A DNA stretch of 64,000 bases from Strongylocentrotus droebachiensis (GCA_035222895.1 JAVYIG010007855.1:32323-96322); one strand, 5' to 3'. Positions 23,801 through 35,367 are shown, counted from the first letter of the stretch. The notes: generated by a model from the sequence alone, not told the origin. Program-made: numbers and translations.

Positions 23801-26800
23801 TAATAAACCAAGCAGAAGTGATGTATGATAATTCATGCTTCTTATCCTTCGTGTGCTTGACCTATACTATTAAAATCGCTTGGCAAACTGAGTCCAAAGT
23901 TCGACTTGTTTCACATGTGTATTATAGGCAATGGCGAGCTTGCATACTATTTTGATCAAATTACGGTGGGTGAACTTTCAAAAGTCAATGGAACATGAGG
24001 GTTCCAATGAAAGAGCTAGTGGTAACGTACGTCGGGGTGGATGTGCTTTTTGTTTAAACAAAAACTAAATTGTTAACGATTTGTTTTGTAGAATTCCATA
24101 GGCTAATTAACCTGTTAGGCTGCTGACAATGACGATAGGGGGCGTTGTGAAATGAGACTAAACGGAGCTATATGAATAAATTGTCATTAAATCTTAGTAA
24201 AACAAATTTCATTTCAAAAGACAGAAAGAGGAAAGTTTTTGCATCGGAGTGCCGCGCATGCGCATTACCAACTAAAAAACGCCAAAACACTAAGCTTTTC
24301 AGTCGGTGATGTTTCCGCACAAGTGTAAACGGATGCGCGAAATATCGCGACTTTTCAAAATGAGGTATTTGACAGTATAAATGCGCCTTTTGTTTCTTCC
24401 TTCTATCACCTTCTCTTATGTTCTTCTTTGTTTACATCGTTCTATTATTTTCTTCAAGGACGACAGCTAGCTCTGCTCCTAAAGTCACGTCACCTAACAT
24501 CGCGATGTTACAACTGCGAACGTTCATACTTGCCAAACACGCCAAAACACGCCAAAAGATCACACGTCGTTTAGGCATGTTTCGGGCTTGGCATTTCTGC
24601 CGGTAAAGCGTAGTTGCCCTTGGTAACATCGCGGTCAGGCTCCGGTTTGTCATTTTTTGGCGTGTTTGGAAGACAGTGTGAATGCCCGTAGTGCTTGCAA
24701 GACCTTTCTAGGTCCCTTCCTCTATTCCAACCCAAGACGAAACTCCAATTGAAACCAATTGAATTTTCAATTGGTTTCAATTGGTTCCAATTGGTTCCAA
24801 TTGGTTTCAATTGGTCTCAATAGATTTCAACATGTTTTAATGGGACTTTAATAGGACTTCAAATGGTTCAATTGGTCCAGATTGTCCCTATTGGACCAAT
24901 TGGACCCAGTGGCCCCATTGGCCTAGGCCCCATTAGACTTTAATGGGACCCCAATTGGTTTCAATTTGACCAATTGGCCTTAAGTTGGACTTCAATTGGT
25001 CCAATTGAAACCAATTGAAATCCCATTAAAGTCTAATAGGGCCAATTGAAACCAATTGAAACCAATAGAAACCAATAGGATCAATGTTAAATAGAAACCA
25101 ATTGGACCAATAGAAACTAATAGGACCAATAAGACCAATAAAAACCAATTGGACCAATAGAAACCAATATAAACCAACAGATCTATGCATCTCATGCATA
25201 TTCATTATTACTTTACACGTGTCACAGAATAATACATTTATCATGATTTGTTAAGCAAATTAAGACAATAATAATAATAATAATAATAGTTCAGTTCTTG
25301 TATAGCGCATATTACGTTATGAAATAACATCTCTATGCGCTTCCAAAGAGCTTTGGACTTTATTACCCTGGCTTTAGCTCCGGCAGCCTTATCAGCGCAC
25401 AGTGCATTTCAAGGAATAATCCTACCAGGTACCCATTTACCTCACCTGGGTTGAGTGTGGCAATTGTAGATCAATGTCTTGCCAAAGGACATTAGTGCCG
25501 CGGCGGGACTCGAACCGCGGACCTTGTGATCGGCAGTCCGGTGACGTATCCACTCGACCACAACACCTCTACAATGCACATCATTTTTGTGATTTCTATT
25601 TTCCTTCGGCAATTATTAACCAATAGATTATTTTGTCTGATCATGTTACAATAACATTCACGTTTTAACAATAGATATATTGATTATATGATTACTAATC
25701 AAGAAACAATATACATATTTAATATATATATGTGTACGAGCCTGTGTCACTTTAAATGTTACTCTTGAATACACTTCGAATGATCTATGTGATGGAGTCA
25801 ATACAATTGAGAATAGCATAAACCGAATTGGTGGACAGTTGCCAATATCGATTATGAAGTATCAGTTTATCAATGGTTCTTCTACCTGGATCGATTTACC
25901 AATTGAATCCCCATTAAATGCCCCCATTGAATCCCAATTGAATACCAATTGGCAATTTGGAGTACATGGATAGTTAAACAATGGGTTCCTATTGGAACCA
26001 ATTGGCAATTGGTCCTCATTGGAACCGATTGGCAATTAGTCCCCATTAAAACCAATTGCCAGTTGGTCACAATGTGGACCAATTGCCAATTGGTTTCAAT
26101 AGGTACCCAGTGTTTCACTTTCCATGTACTCCAAATTGCCAATTGGTATTCAATTGGGATTCAATGGGGACATTCAATGGGGATTCAATTGGATTTTCGT
26201 CTTGGGAATTCCCTTCAACCTTCGGAGGCATAGCCTCTAGCATGTTTCAAGGTCACTGTATTCTTCGTACTCCGGAATCCCTCATGCGTGACCGTCCATA
26301 CGCCATTTTGTCCGTTTCGGGCCGTTTTGGTGGCCTTTCGTTCGCCCTACCTATCTCCACTATCACATAAGCTACATACTTCATACAAATTGCTCTGGAT
26401 AGTCCGAGAGAAGCTCTTTCGTTTGAACCGTAGAAACACGTGCGTCATTGCACGCACATCGTTGTGACACGACTGCATGTCTATTTAAGTCGTTGGTTGT
26501 TCCACAATTTGTGTATTTATTTAGTATCATAGGAGATCCGCCAGATACATTTGTTGATCGACTCCAAAACTATTATTTAATTTCATATGGTCTGGCAAAA
26601 GAGACAAAATTAAAAGAACTGTTATGTATAATACGTATGAAGAAGGTGGATTGAAAATGGAAAATGCCAAATTATTTTGTAAGTCACTCAAAATTGATTG
26701 GGTGAAAAGGGTCATGGATGCAAATAATGAAGGGAAATGTAAATTACTTTGTGATGTCTTCCTAAAGAAGTTTGGTGGAAAGAGGATTTTCGTTGGAAAT

Positions 26801-28039
26801 TTCCAATCGAAAGATATCAAAGATCCATTATTAAATTTGTTTTGGAAACATGTTCTCTCAGCTTGATCGTTTTATAATTACTACGACCCTGTTAGATTTA
26901 AAGAAATTGTATTAAGATCATTGTGGAATTATACATTCATAGAAATTGATATCAAGATTATCTTTTATAACATAATGCGTTGGGGCTGGGATACTTTATT
27001 TGGAGATCTTCTGAGTGAAAATGGGTAGCTTTGAATCTTATTTTTTCAATGTGAGATCGGTATATTTTTTTAGATTGATGTGATATTGTATCCACTATTC
27101 CTGCAAGTTGGAACAAATTCTGAACGAGTACACATTTGAAGAAATCAGTAGAGGTGGTTTGAGATATGAACATTAATAACGCTATGGTATGAAAAGTGAC
27201 AACATGAATAAAGTGAATTACGAGAATTTCTCCATCGAAGGATTTCTACAAATGAATATTTGCACTGTTATTTGCATTGGTATAAAAAGTACACCAATAT
27301 GCAAGTTTTGTCAAACAGATATACAAACGTTAATTAATTAATTCTATACGTGTCCTATTGTAACAAAATTCTGGAAAGATATTAGTAACTGGCTCCGTGA
27401 AATCAGAGTATTTAGTTTTCCATTCTCACTTTCCGTTCTCACTCATAGATATATGTTTTGGAGTCGGGATTAGTAACAAAATAATAAACACTTTTGTTAT
27501 ATACGGGAAACACTTTGTTTTTCGAAATAAATGCCCTCCAAAAAAACTTAAGATTTATACAGTTCAAGTTGGAAATTATTCATGTAGAAAAAGTGGAAAG
27601 GGTTATTGCCACCAGACAAGGACAAATGCTGAAACATACGTTGAAATGGCAAAACATAACAAATATGTAATATTGTTATCAATGTTATCTTCGCTGTTTT
27701 AGGTACGTTATATTTCATAATGTACCACTCCTTACTATGTTTTCGTTATATTGATGTAAATGTTCTTCACAAACTGATTTGTATGTACTCTGATATGAAG
27801 CAATAAACTTATAATTGTTTTCTTCTAAACAATGGTACAAAAGAAATCTTACATGCAAGGTATGTGGTTGCGGGTGTAACTGTCGTCACAATTCCTATTG
27901 TAGCATGTGAGACTTGGAATTGCTCTACCATCTCGGGGATCATTACACCGAATGATTTGGCGATGCCGAGGTCCAGACAGAACGAGACGAATCGTGCCAC
28001 CACGATCACAAGACCCCACGAGTATACCTCCTGATCCAT
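17841..28039 (-). CDS. Monocarboxylate transporter-like (SLC16/MFS) protein, four exons, complete
   Basis: This is a 12-helix MFS carrier of the SLC16 type, placed in the plasma membrane by family; the substrate is unknown. Exons are 28039-27853, 23058-22915, 21544-20561 and 17977-17841. All three introns are GT-AG and phase 1 on both sides, and the joined frame is 1452 nt (483 aa). Exon 1 holds MDQEVYSWGLV, equivalent to the family's N-terminal Asp-Gly-Gly-Trp-Gly-Trp region, and helix 1. Exon 2 covers helices 2-4. Exon 3 covers helices 4-12, with the long Ser/Glu-rich cytoplasmic loop between helices 6 and 7 and a KSLHIY start to the second half. Exon 4 adds a last hydrophobic helix (KTVFIFLGVVLFLGVCLM) and a basic tail ending RRRTRESEQ. 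Exon 3 read through its donor gives a false end (KVENTVKVNV). The introns carry LINE, SINE, word-array and satellite DNA. Orthology within SLC16 is unresolved. Confidence 0.85.
18225..18460 (+). repeat. Partial copy of the TTTGACCCGTAACTCC MITE
   Basis: TTTGACCCGTAACTCCGGGG, then GGAGAAACC, then AAAAGTCGTTATGTTT, then ACACTTTTTCACAG run in the same order as in the complete inverted-repeat element at 45960-46304. It lies in intron 3 of the SLC16-like gene. Confidence 0.65.
18560..19615. repeat. Degenerate intronic satellite with GCGCTTCGCGC hairpins
   Basis: Roughly ten units of about 90-110 bp alternate AAAGCTTCCGCGCTTCGCGC with GGGCGAAAATGAATTCAGAC, AAGGATTAAGAGTAATAATT and, in some, CGATACAACGAATCGTCTTC. 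The GCGCTTCGCGC core is self-complementary. The array lies wholly in intron 3 of the SLC16-like gene. Open frames in it have no domain and are array translations. Confidence 0.8.
24726..24730. other. Left flank of word-array element in intron 1
   Basis: TCCAA precedes the CCCAAGACGA terminus. No clear target-site duplication is visible when it is compared with the right flank AATTCCC at 26207. Confidence 0.3.
24731..26206. mobile_element. CAATTGG-word element, copy 2, both termini present
   Basis: The left terminus CCCAAGACGAAACTCCAATT is mirrored by AATTGGATTTTCGTCTTGGG at 26187-26206. Both subterminal regions (24745-25180 and 25893-26195) are arrays of CAATTGG/CCAATTG words with small variants. 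The middle matches 5575-6000, apart from a SINE inserted at 25270-25570. No transposase. It lies in intron 1 of the SLC16-like gene. Confidence 0.8.
25270..25570 (-). mobile_element. tRNA-derived SINE with target duplication ACAAT
   Basis: Full-length reverse copy: the tRNA-like head is at 25570-25500 (GTGGTCGAGTGGATACG, GGTTCGAGTCCCGCCGCG) and the ATT tail lies at the low-coordinate end. ACAAT flanks it at 25265-25269 and 25571-25575. The sister repeat at about 5635 keeps the uninterrupted site (AAATTAAGAAAATGCACATC), so this is a visible filled/empty pair. Confidence 0.88.
26470..27705 (+). pseudogene. L1/Tx1-like LINE ORF2 relic
   Basis: Three frame fragments line up with the C-terminal part of L1/Tx1 ORF2: VVPQFVYLFSIIGDPPDTF (near 26490), then YEEGGLKMENAKLFCKSLKI (26630), then INTFVIYGKHFVFRNKCPP (27490). 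The second resembles the GGLRVTNFKIFIKTQRI segment of the relic at 15150. Frame breaks near 26625 and between 26870 and 27400 show it is dead. It lies in intron 1 of the SLC16-like gene, on the opposite strand. Confidence 0.7.
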
Positions 28040-28277
28040 GCTTTCCTGATTGTCTTCGTGCCACCTTTGAATTAATTATAATATTAGATTAATTATATTT
28101 TTTATTACTCAGATTTACATTTCCCCCCTTGTTTATAGTGTTCACTATAATAAATTAATGTTTTACTTTTCTGATTTTCATATCTTTTGTTTTTAATACC
28201 AGAACCAAGATCTGATATAGTGTATCCTGTATAAATACATATATATTTGAGTAAAGAAATGGAATAAATTGAATAAA

Positions 28278-28442
28278 AAGGTGATGTAAATGGGTACCTG
28301 GAAGGAATTAATTCATTGAAATGCTAGAGCGCCGTAGTGGCTGCATTGCTAAAGCCAGGGTAATAATCGGGGTAGCGCCAGGAGCTTCACAACGTGACGG
28401 ACATGTGCGCTATATAATAAGCCACTATTATTAGTATTATTA
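28278..28442 (+). mobile_element. tRNA-derived SINE, 3' fragment
   Basis: GGTGATGTAAATGGGTACCT to GCTATATAATAAGCCACTATT matches the 3' half of the copy at 291-575 closely. It lies upstream of the SLC16-like start codon. Confidence 0.75.
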
Positions 28443-29500
28443 TTCAAATAGACTGAAAACAAATCATGGTTAAACGCGAAAGTACCATTGCAAAACGCTT
28501 CGTAATATAATAAAGGTCTGTATAAAGTAAAGGAAGAAAGGTTTAAGTGCGTGTATCCCAGTAGATACGTATATAAAACCAATAAATCATGTTTTAAAGC
28601 TTTTTACAAATTATTTACAGGTGTTTTTATTACAACAAAAATGTCACGATCCATCCTTAGAACTTTTAGTCTCGTCTCAAGACTAACATAATATACACAC
28701 ACCTCCAGGTTTTCAAAAAAAGGTTTACATTATTTTTCCACAGAATTAAATAACACATTATTGTTTACACTTTCTTTCGAACACATCACTGGATATTAAT
28801 TTTGTTTTCAATATATTTCCAAATCTTGAAACTATCCTCTTTCTTGCTCTGCTTCACTTCCCCTCTCTTGTTCTGCCCCCCCCCCCTCTCCTTCTCTAGC
28901 TCCGTCTATTTATCTCTCTCTCTCTCTTCTCTTTCAACCTCTCAATTTCTATGTATCGTTCTCTCTCTCTCTCTCTCTCTCTTGCTCTGCCTCCTTCTTC
29001 TACTCTTGCTCTGTCTTCCTCTGTCTCTGCCTCTCTCTTTCTCACCTCTTTCACCCTCTCCCTTTTCGGCCTCTGGCTTTCGTTCTCCCTCTATTATGTC
29101 TTTGGACTTTTCTTAATTTTCTCTTTCTCTTCCCTTTGCCCCTTGTATTCTTATTTCATCCCTACCACGTGTCCTCACTGTCCTGCCTCCTCTCAAATGC
29201 ATGCATTGCGATTCCTCTTTTATTTCTCTGTTCGGCTCATTTTTTTTGTTATACTATACTTCGTCCCCCTCTCTCCTTCTCTATACTGCTATATAATATC
29301 TCTCTATCTCTCTCTCCTTTCTCTTGCTCTGCCTCCATCTTCTTCTTTAGATCTGTCTCCCTCTGTATCTACCCTCTCTCGCTCTTGATCACGCTTCATT
29401 CTCATTTCATCCTCGTCTCATACATTATTTACGCTCGTTTCATGACCGTTTTATCAATTTTTCTTTTATTTCCGTCATAATAATTGTTTTACACCCCCAT
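28443..29500 (+). repeat. CT-rich microsatellite region
   Basis: From 28850 to about 29400 the plus strand is dominated by CTCTCT/CTTCT runs, for example at 28914-28935 and 28960-28983. The long Ser/Leu-rich open frames here result from pyrimidine composition. Nothing is recognisable in 28443-28800. Confidence 0.75.
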
Positions 29501-29507
29501 CAAAACG

Positions 29508-29952
29508 AAAAGTAACATCTCAGTCTAAACTTCAAAATGCAATAACTGATCTATACCAATGGTCCGCTAAAAATAATATGACATTGAATCCGTCCAAGTG
29601 TTTCCCTATGGTCATAACATTTATGCAAAATACGTTAGAACAAACTTCAATTTCCATTGGCGACAAAGAATTAATTGATGTTCATCAAGCCAATGTCCTC
29701 GGAGTAATTTTACAATCAAACCAAAAGTGGGATAGTCATGTATCCGATCTCACAAAAAAGTGTAGTAGGAAGTTATTTATGTTTCGTTGCCTTAAAGGTA
29801 CTTTGTCCCATTTGCAGCCAACATCAAATTCTGTAGAACTTTGCAGGAATTATGAATATGTCGCGTATGTCCATTCTGTGAAATTAAACGTTAGCAGTGT
29901 CCTAGTATTCAAATTATGCAAGGAAACCCATTTACTTTCTAGACTTTACTGA
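29508..29952 (+). pseudogene. Non-LTR reverse transcriptase relic (post-catalytic region)
   Basis: The frame reads LQNAITDLYQWSAKNNMTLN, then PSKC, then a HQANVLGVILQSNQKWDSH block and LFMFRCLKG. This matches the region after the YADD motif in CR1/jockey-type RTs (WS..N.M.LN..KC, then LG+..Q....W..H). The catalytic core and C-terminus are missing. Exact clade unresolved. Confidence 0.7.
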
Positions 29953-29987
29953 CATAATTTGCTCCGATCATTGCAAAGTTTGTTCGG

Positions 29988-30296
29988 ATGGCTGACCGGG
30001 ATCTCATCCTATCCACTTTTGAGAACCAGAAGCGACCTAGGGAACCCTCAGAAGCAGCCGTAGGTAACCCGCTTCCCACTCCCCGGATGACTGTGGTGAG
30101 AACCGACCTCCCTCCCACCTTGAAAGCCCGGCGTGGCCACCTTGCTGAGGTGGCTTACAAGTTACGCAATGAAAAAATAATAATTTCTACCCTAATTAAA
30201 CTACAAGGAGTCAAGATCGTCCTCCAGTGGAAGGAAAAGGGAAAACAACATGAAAACCTCACCAAGAATGAACCAGTCCATCATCATTTCAGGTGA
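29988..30296 (+). pseudogene. Possible LINE ORF1-like fragment
   Basis: A 102-codon frame begins MADRDLILSTFENQKRPREP and continues with TDLPPTLKARRGHLAEVAYK and IISTLIKLQGVKIVLQW. The order (Arg-Asp start, DLPP, then K-x2-R-x2-L) recalls the C-terminal region of L1-type ORF1 proteins. No other part of an element is attached, and the call rests on pattern resemblance only. Confidence 0.4.
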
Positions 30297-30644
30297 CACA
30301 AACAATTATTCATCTTTTTAATTTGAGGTCCGAAAAACGAAAAGTGATATAAATTAGTAAAGTAAACTTATAATAATTATATTCTATGTCAGTTTGATAT
30401 CACTGTACTTCTTTAAAACATTGCTTGTATCGAGTTTCAAATGCCTTGCTTTGAAATAACAATAATACATGAAAAGGAAATTTATGTTTGGAATTTAGAA
30501 TTTCTGAAGCAATTTCGTAATCAGGACTTTGATTCTTTCTTATGCTATACGACAAAGCTAGAGTGTTTCCTTTTTTCTTTTTCTTAGTTACAGTAACCAT
30601 GAACTTGGTCGATATGTTAACAGAGCGTCATTTTGTATTAAAGG

Positions 30645-30720
30645 TATAGGCCTAGACCAGTTTTTGGTCATCCGATTGCATTATGAAAGAAACGTTGTGG
30701 AATCGATCTGAAAAGGTTGA
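30645..30720 (+). mobile_element. Fragment of the TTAAAGGTAAAGACC MITE
   Basis: CATCCGATTGCATTATGAAA and GAAACGTTGTGGAATCGATC match the interior of 48797-49176. It breaks off at an ATAATAATA run that starts the next repeat. Confidence 0.65.
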
Positions 30721-30721
30721 T

Positions 30722-31090
30722 AATAATAATAATAGAGAATATTTATGAAGCGCATACAAATTGTAAAGTTTTCTATGCGCTTTACAATCATAACAAATTT
30801 GAATATTATAACAAACAGACACTCATCATGTCGAATCAGCCTCCCAACCAGCAACGGACAAAGCAGCTCTAGGAGACCCTCGAAAACAAATAGGTTTTAA
30901 GGGCTCTTCCAAAGCCGTCAATGCTCCCAACAACTCGAAGCTGGTCAGGAAGCTGGTTCCACAAGACTGGTGGAAAGACGAAACAGTACACAGTTTTAGT
31001 CGAATTAAGTAGTTTCAGACTCGGAGAAAAATGCACAGAATTCAGACCACTGTACAAACCTAGTGAACAAATAAGTGACCTCTTAGATTG
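30722..31090 (-). repeat. Retroelement 3'-end relic
   Basis: On the minus strand a short frame ends FPPVLWNQLPDQL then FGRALKTYLF, the usual C-terminal signature of CR1/jockey-type polyproteins (WN.LP, then a Phe-x-x-x-L-K-x-x-L-F block). The low-coordinate end has an ATAATAAT run and a short hairpin (AGCGCATA against TATGCGCT). It could equally be a LINE-derived SINE. Confidence 0.5.
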
Positions 31091-31309
31091 ACAATATATT
31101 CATCATTGATTAGGTTGCAATACATACAAATCGCCTCGCTTTTTGGAAGAACGGACACTATAATGGTATTTCATATTTGAAAGGCCAAGAGCAAAACAGA
31201 AACAAAAAATAGAAAGACATGAATGAGGAATGGAGGAAAAATAAATAGAAAAACAGAAACACAAATCTTGATGAAAAACATTCCATTTAGTATTTTCTTT
31301 ATTATTTAT

Positions 31310-32660
31310 TTTTACTATTACGATCGCTCATCAGCTCAGTACGATTTATAATTATAGTAAATGAAGAAAAGAAGCCAGGCGAATAATAAACGCTGCTCAT
31401 TGCAGTCAAACTGTTTAGCGCGTCTCTGAAGTCGTCACAACTAAAGGCCTAACAAGAATACAACCAAATACTTATCTCACTTCTTAATTGTGTGTGGTAT
31501 TGATTTAAATTATCAATATCAACGCAATGTCCGTACTTACGAGTAGTTTTCAGGATTATCCCGTTGTGATGAGGACCTCTCTACTAGCAGCTTGCGACGT
31601 AGAAATTTAAATACCGTAAACACTTTGTTTGTATAATTTACAAAAGAGGTACAGTGCGTATTTTTAAATAATCGAGTATTTTTCCGCTCCGCAATACAAT
31701 GGATCGGTGCACAAAATAAACAATGTTTCAAAAGAGGAGGAAATAAATGAATGATCACCTCACTGGTTCAAAGGTACAGTACAGTGGTTAGTGTTTTAAA
31801 CCTAGCTTCAATCCATCAATATATTAAGAAGTAATATTCATGGAGTAAGCTGAACGACTTTCATTTTAAATTTCCCAGACATTGTTTTTATATATCAATA
31901 TGATAAAAACAGTAAAATACAGTTTTTTTCCTCATTTCAAGTGTTACACCGCCAATGTTTATACTTAAATATATTTATTAACGGGATCTAAAAAAAGAAA
32001 AAAAAACACACTAATGAGCAGAAGGGATGCAGGGCATTCTGTACGAAATATATATTTATACGAACCGTCAGCGGGCAAGAGAACAATACGTTTAAATGGA
32101 AAATCCTGTATTCTAAATCCAATAAAATGATATAACATGAAAAGAGGAATAATTGGTATGTAATGAGCATTTTTGTGTGTGCATCTGTCTTTTCTTTTCG
32201 GGGGGAGGGGGAGGGGCAGTCATAAAGTGATATAATTTTGACAAGATATGTTGAGATAAAGGGAATAGGGACTGGACGACCAGCGTCATGAGTTTAAAAG
32301 ATAGGGAATTAAAGCGATTTTTTTCTTCATTTTTTCCGTGCAAAATTTAAAGTAACTTGAAAATTTGAAAACGCGTTATAGTTTGCCGTATCAACGCGAA
32401 TCTTTGTAAAGACTTTAAACATTACATTTCTTATCTGTCATAGTACATTCCCGCACAGGGTATCATACCTAACCACTGCCAAAATATCATGCCTTTCTAA
32501 CTACACAGTACCACAACACATTCCCTAACCACTACGTCTACCTTCAGAACTTACCCAAGTATTACAACATCCTGACAGAGTGTCAAATCATGTCATGCTT
32601 TAGGATATGGAGGTCAAAAGTGGTGATATTCTTTTCATCTACTCAATATGACGATCTATT
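31310..32660. repeat. Dispersed 1.3 kb repeat or paralogous segment, copy 1
   Basis: Matches 52740-54080 in order: GCAGTCAAACT, GCGCGTCTCT, GTCGTCACAACTA, CGTACTTACGAGTAGTT, ATTATCCCGTTGTGA, GGACCTCTCT, ATGGATCGGTGCA, CAGAAGGGATGCA and GATATGGAGGTCAA. On the minus strand a GTAAGTACGG donor-like site (31539) and a polypyrimidine-AG acceptor-like site (about 31441) flank a gap of about 120 bp in both copies. Confidence 0.65.
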
Positions 32661-32679
32661 CAGACCACACATTTCCATT

Positions 32680-33320
32680 TTGTGGGGGCTGTTAGGGATA
32701 TTTTGGTGCAGATTCTTCTAAAAGCACCAAATTTGGCCCAGAGGTAGATTATACCATACTATTACGATTTCTGCCGGACGCCAAGAAGGGCGCCCTCTGG
32801 GACTCCCATATTGGGCAAAATCCAAAATGGCCGCCATCTGAGATACATGTCAAGTGTAGTTTCGAAAGGAAAAGTGCTTGTATGTTAATAGTTTATACAT
32901 TTATAGGGTTTTGGGGTCAGAGAAACTGATTATGATGTTCTTTCATCGATTTGAGATCTCCTTGGGGCTGCCATACTGGTCATATTGGTCAAATCCAAAA
33001 TGGCCGCCATCTGATAGTTACACAGGTCATGTGTAGTTTCGAAAGGAAATGGGTTAGAATGATAACAGCTTATATATTTGGGTTTTTTTCGGAGTCAGAA
33101 AATCTGATTATCATGTTCTTTTACCAATTTGAGGTCTACTTGGGGCTGTCATGCTGGTCATATTGGTCAAATCCAAAATGGTTGCCACCTCTGAGTAAAA
33201 GGCCAAGTGTAATTCCGAAAGGAAAAGGACCAGTATGATAAAAGTTGATGAATTCATGGGGTTTCCGGGGTCGGATAATCTGATTATGATGTTCTTTTAT
33301 CAATAAGCGAGTTCGTAATT
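32680..33320 (+). repeat. Degenerate tandem repeat, three units of about 180 bp
   Basis: Each unit has TTGGTCAAATCCAAAATGGC, then GTGTAGTTTCGAAAGGAAA, then a TCAGA..TGATTATGATGTTCTTT block. Units start near 32795, 32965 and 33140. Open frames through it are not conserved between units, so it is treated as non-coding. Confidence 0.7.
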
Positions 33321-34983
33321 GCACACTGCGCATGCGCCAAAATCGGGAACGAACTTTTCCAAAGGTCACATGAACATAAAGAGAACTGAGAGAGGAACTG
33401 TAATTTGTTTGTGTCCTGGCCTTTTCTTTGTGAATGATCACATCTGACACGTCAGTCACCGAAAATCATTTATGAATGTCGGAACTGGTTCTTTATAGTA
33501 AACTTTACTTGGAATCTGGTCATCGGTAAAGTATTATCGGCATTAACGTGATCCAAATCCCTATAGGAACTCGGTTCCACGGACACTTTTTACTCTGAAA
33601 AAAACATTTCCAAAATTGTATCCAACAAAGTGCGCGTTTAATGGATTATTACTTTATTTAGTCCAGCCAATTTATCTAGCAGGTCTATTTAAGTCATTCA
33701 CTATTTAAATTAAAGCAAACTATAATTTAAATTTATTTAGTCAAGCATTGATTAGGCTGAATAAATGAATATTATATTTATTAATTTCACATTGCCTTTA
33801 ACGATTATTGAAGACGCAATATAACTTTCATTAAATTTTGTTTTAAATGATATTACTGATTTATTTAGTCAAGCCAATTTATCTAGTAGGCCTATTAAGA
33901 GAAACACTATAAAACTGTCTATTTATTCTTCTAGGTACGAGTCCCCCTTGCGTGTTAATATCATCAAGTTTCCCATAGGAGGGGACTTACACAGCGGCGG
34001 ATCCAGCCGGCGGCAAGAGGGGGGGGGGGGGGGGGGGGGCTAATTCGTGAGAAAATATTTAGCGGCGACTCAGCCAGCCGGTAAATAAACAATTTTTGTT
34101 TAATGTATTTATGTATTATTATTATTATTATTATTATCATTATTATTATTGTTATTGCCAGTGGGGAGGGGGGCGGGGGGGGGGGCGGGCCCGTCGAACA
34201 CTCTTGTACACGTCATGTGATTCCTGACTGAACTAAAGGTTTATAATTATGATTGCAGCATGAGCTAAATCCAGCATTTTGTGTGCCAATATCTTGAAAA
34301 GAGAGTGCAATCGCCGAAATGTATTGTAATGGTATATTAATTGATGACGTAGTCATTTTAAGCTTCTCTTCGAATTCTGCGATTTTGTAAGAACTATGGT
34401 ACTTTTGTTTTTAGCGCTCCTAAATAAGCGATAATATGAGTAGTCGTAATAGTGGCGTTTCAAAGTTTCAAAATTCAATCAAAATTGTCTAGGTTAGTGC
34501 AAATATCAAAATACTTCTTTGTTATTCAATGATTATTTTTAATTATTCTTAATGATTAATTTAATGTAATAGATCATTGAGTTTTAAATGGGGCCAAACT
34601 TGACTAGTTACATAACAATGTAAGAAAGATTGTTTTTAAGGATAATACAGTTTGAGCTGTCTGGGTTTTTGAAGATAATGCTTCAAAACAAATCGACCAA
34701 GCTGTTTATTTCTTTATTCATGGCCTGTTTCTACTGTTTATCATTTTTCATTGCCAACCCTCGAAAACGAATTTATTATGCATTTCACAGAGGAAAGTTT
34801 GCATAGGAAAACTATATATATATATATCTATATATACGTATATATACGAATTATTTATTGGGCTTATTTTGCTTTCTAATGGATCCGTTCAATATGGCAC
34901 AGCTTTAGGGGCCTGGAAGAGCCCCTACCGAGGGTGCTCTCGAGTTTATTTGACTTTCAAGAGAAAGTGTCTCTGAAATATGT
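33321..34983. other. Repeat debris and AT-rich intergenic DNA
   Basis: Contains a G-run MITE scrap (33995-34080, GCGGCGGATCCAGCCGGCGG next to about 23 G), an ATTATT run (34115-34150), a second G-run (34160-34185) and, at 34225-34275, a reverse piece of the 8375/12200 repeat family. No gene is supported. Confidence 0.5.
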
Positions 34984-35335
34984 AGAGGTGTCGTGGACGA
35001 GTGGATATGTCATCGGACTGTGGATCACAAGGTCCGTGGTTCAAGTCCCACCGCGGCACTAATGTCCTTTGGCAAGACATTGATCTACATTTGCCACTCT
35101 CCACCCAGGTGTAAAATGGGTACCCGGTAGGATGCGAAAGCTAATGTGCTTAGATTAGCAAGTGTGCGCATGTAAAAATGACGCCTGGCTGGAATGCTCC
35201 CAAGGGAGTGGAGAATGTGCATACATTGTGTGCGGGTAAGCCTGAATCCGATGACCGGGGTAATAATATATGATTGCAGGGCCTTCAGGGAGAACAGTAT
35301 GAATACTGATGAGGCTACCCTGGTTAAACAAGACA

Positions 35336-35361
<26 letters not shown>
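34984..35361 (+). mobile_element. tRNA-derived SINE, full-length copy
   Basis: The head has GTGGACGAGTGGATATG and GGTTCAAGTCCCACCGCGG. The body has ATGTCCTTTGGCAAGACATT, CATTTGCCACTCTCCACCCA and GGAGAATGTGCATACATTGT. The end is a run of about ten ATT units (35336-35361). This is the best-preserved forward copy in the window. Confidence 0.88.

Positions 35362-35367
<6 letters not shown>

Noticed and set aside
28802..29480. Three overlapping Ser/Leu/Phe-rich frames of 100-145 codons
   Set aside because: CT-microsatellite DNA; the hydrophobic look is compositional, and all frames are equally open.
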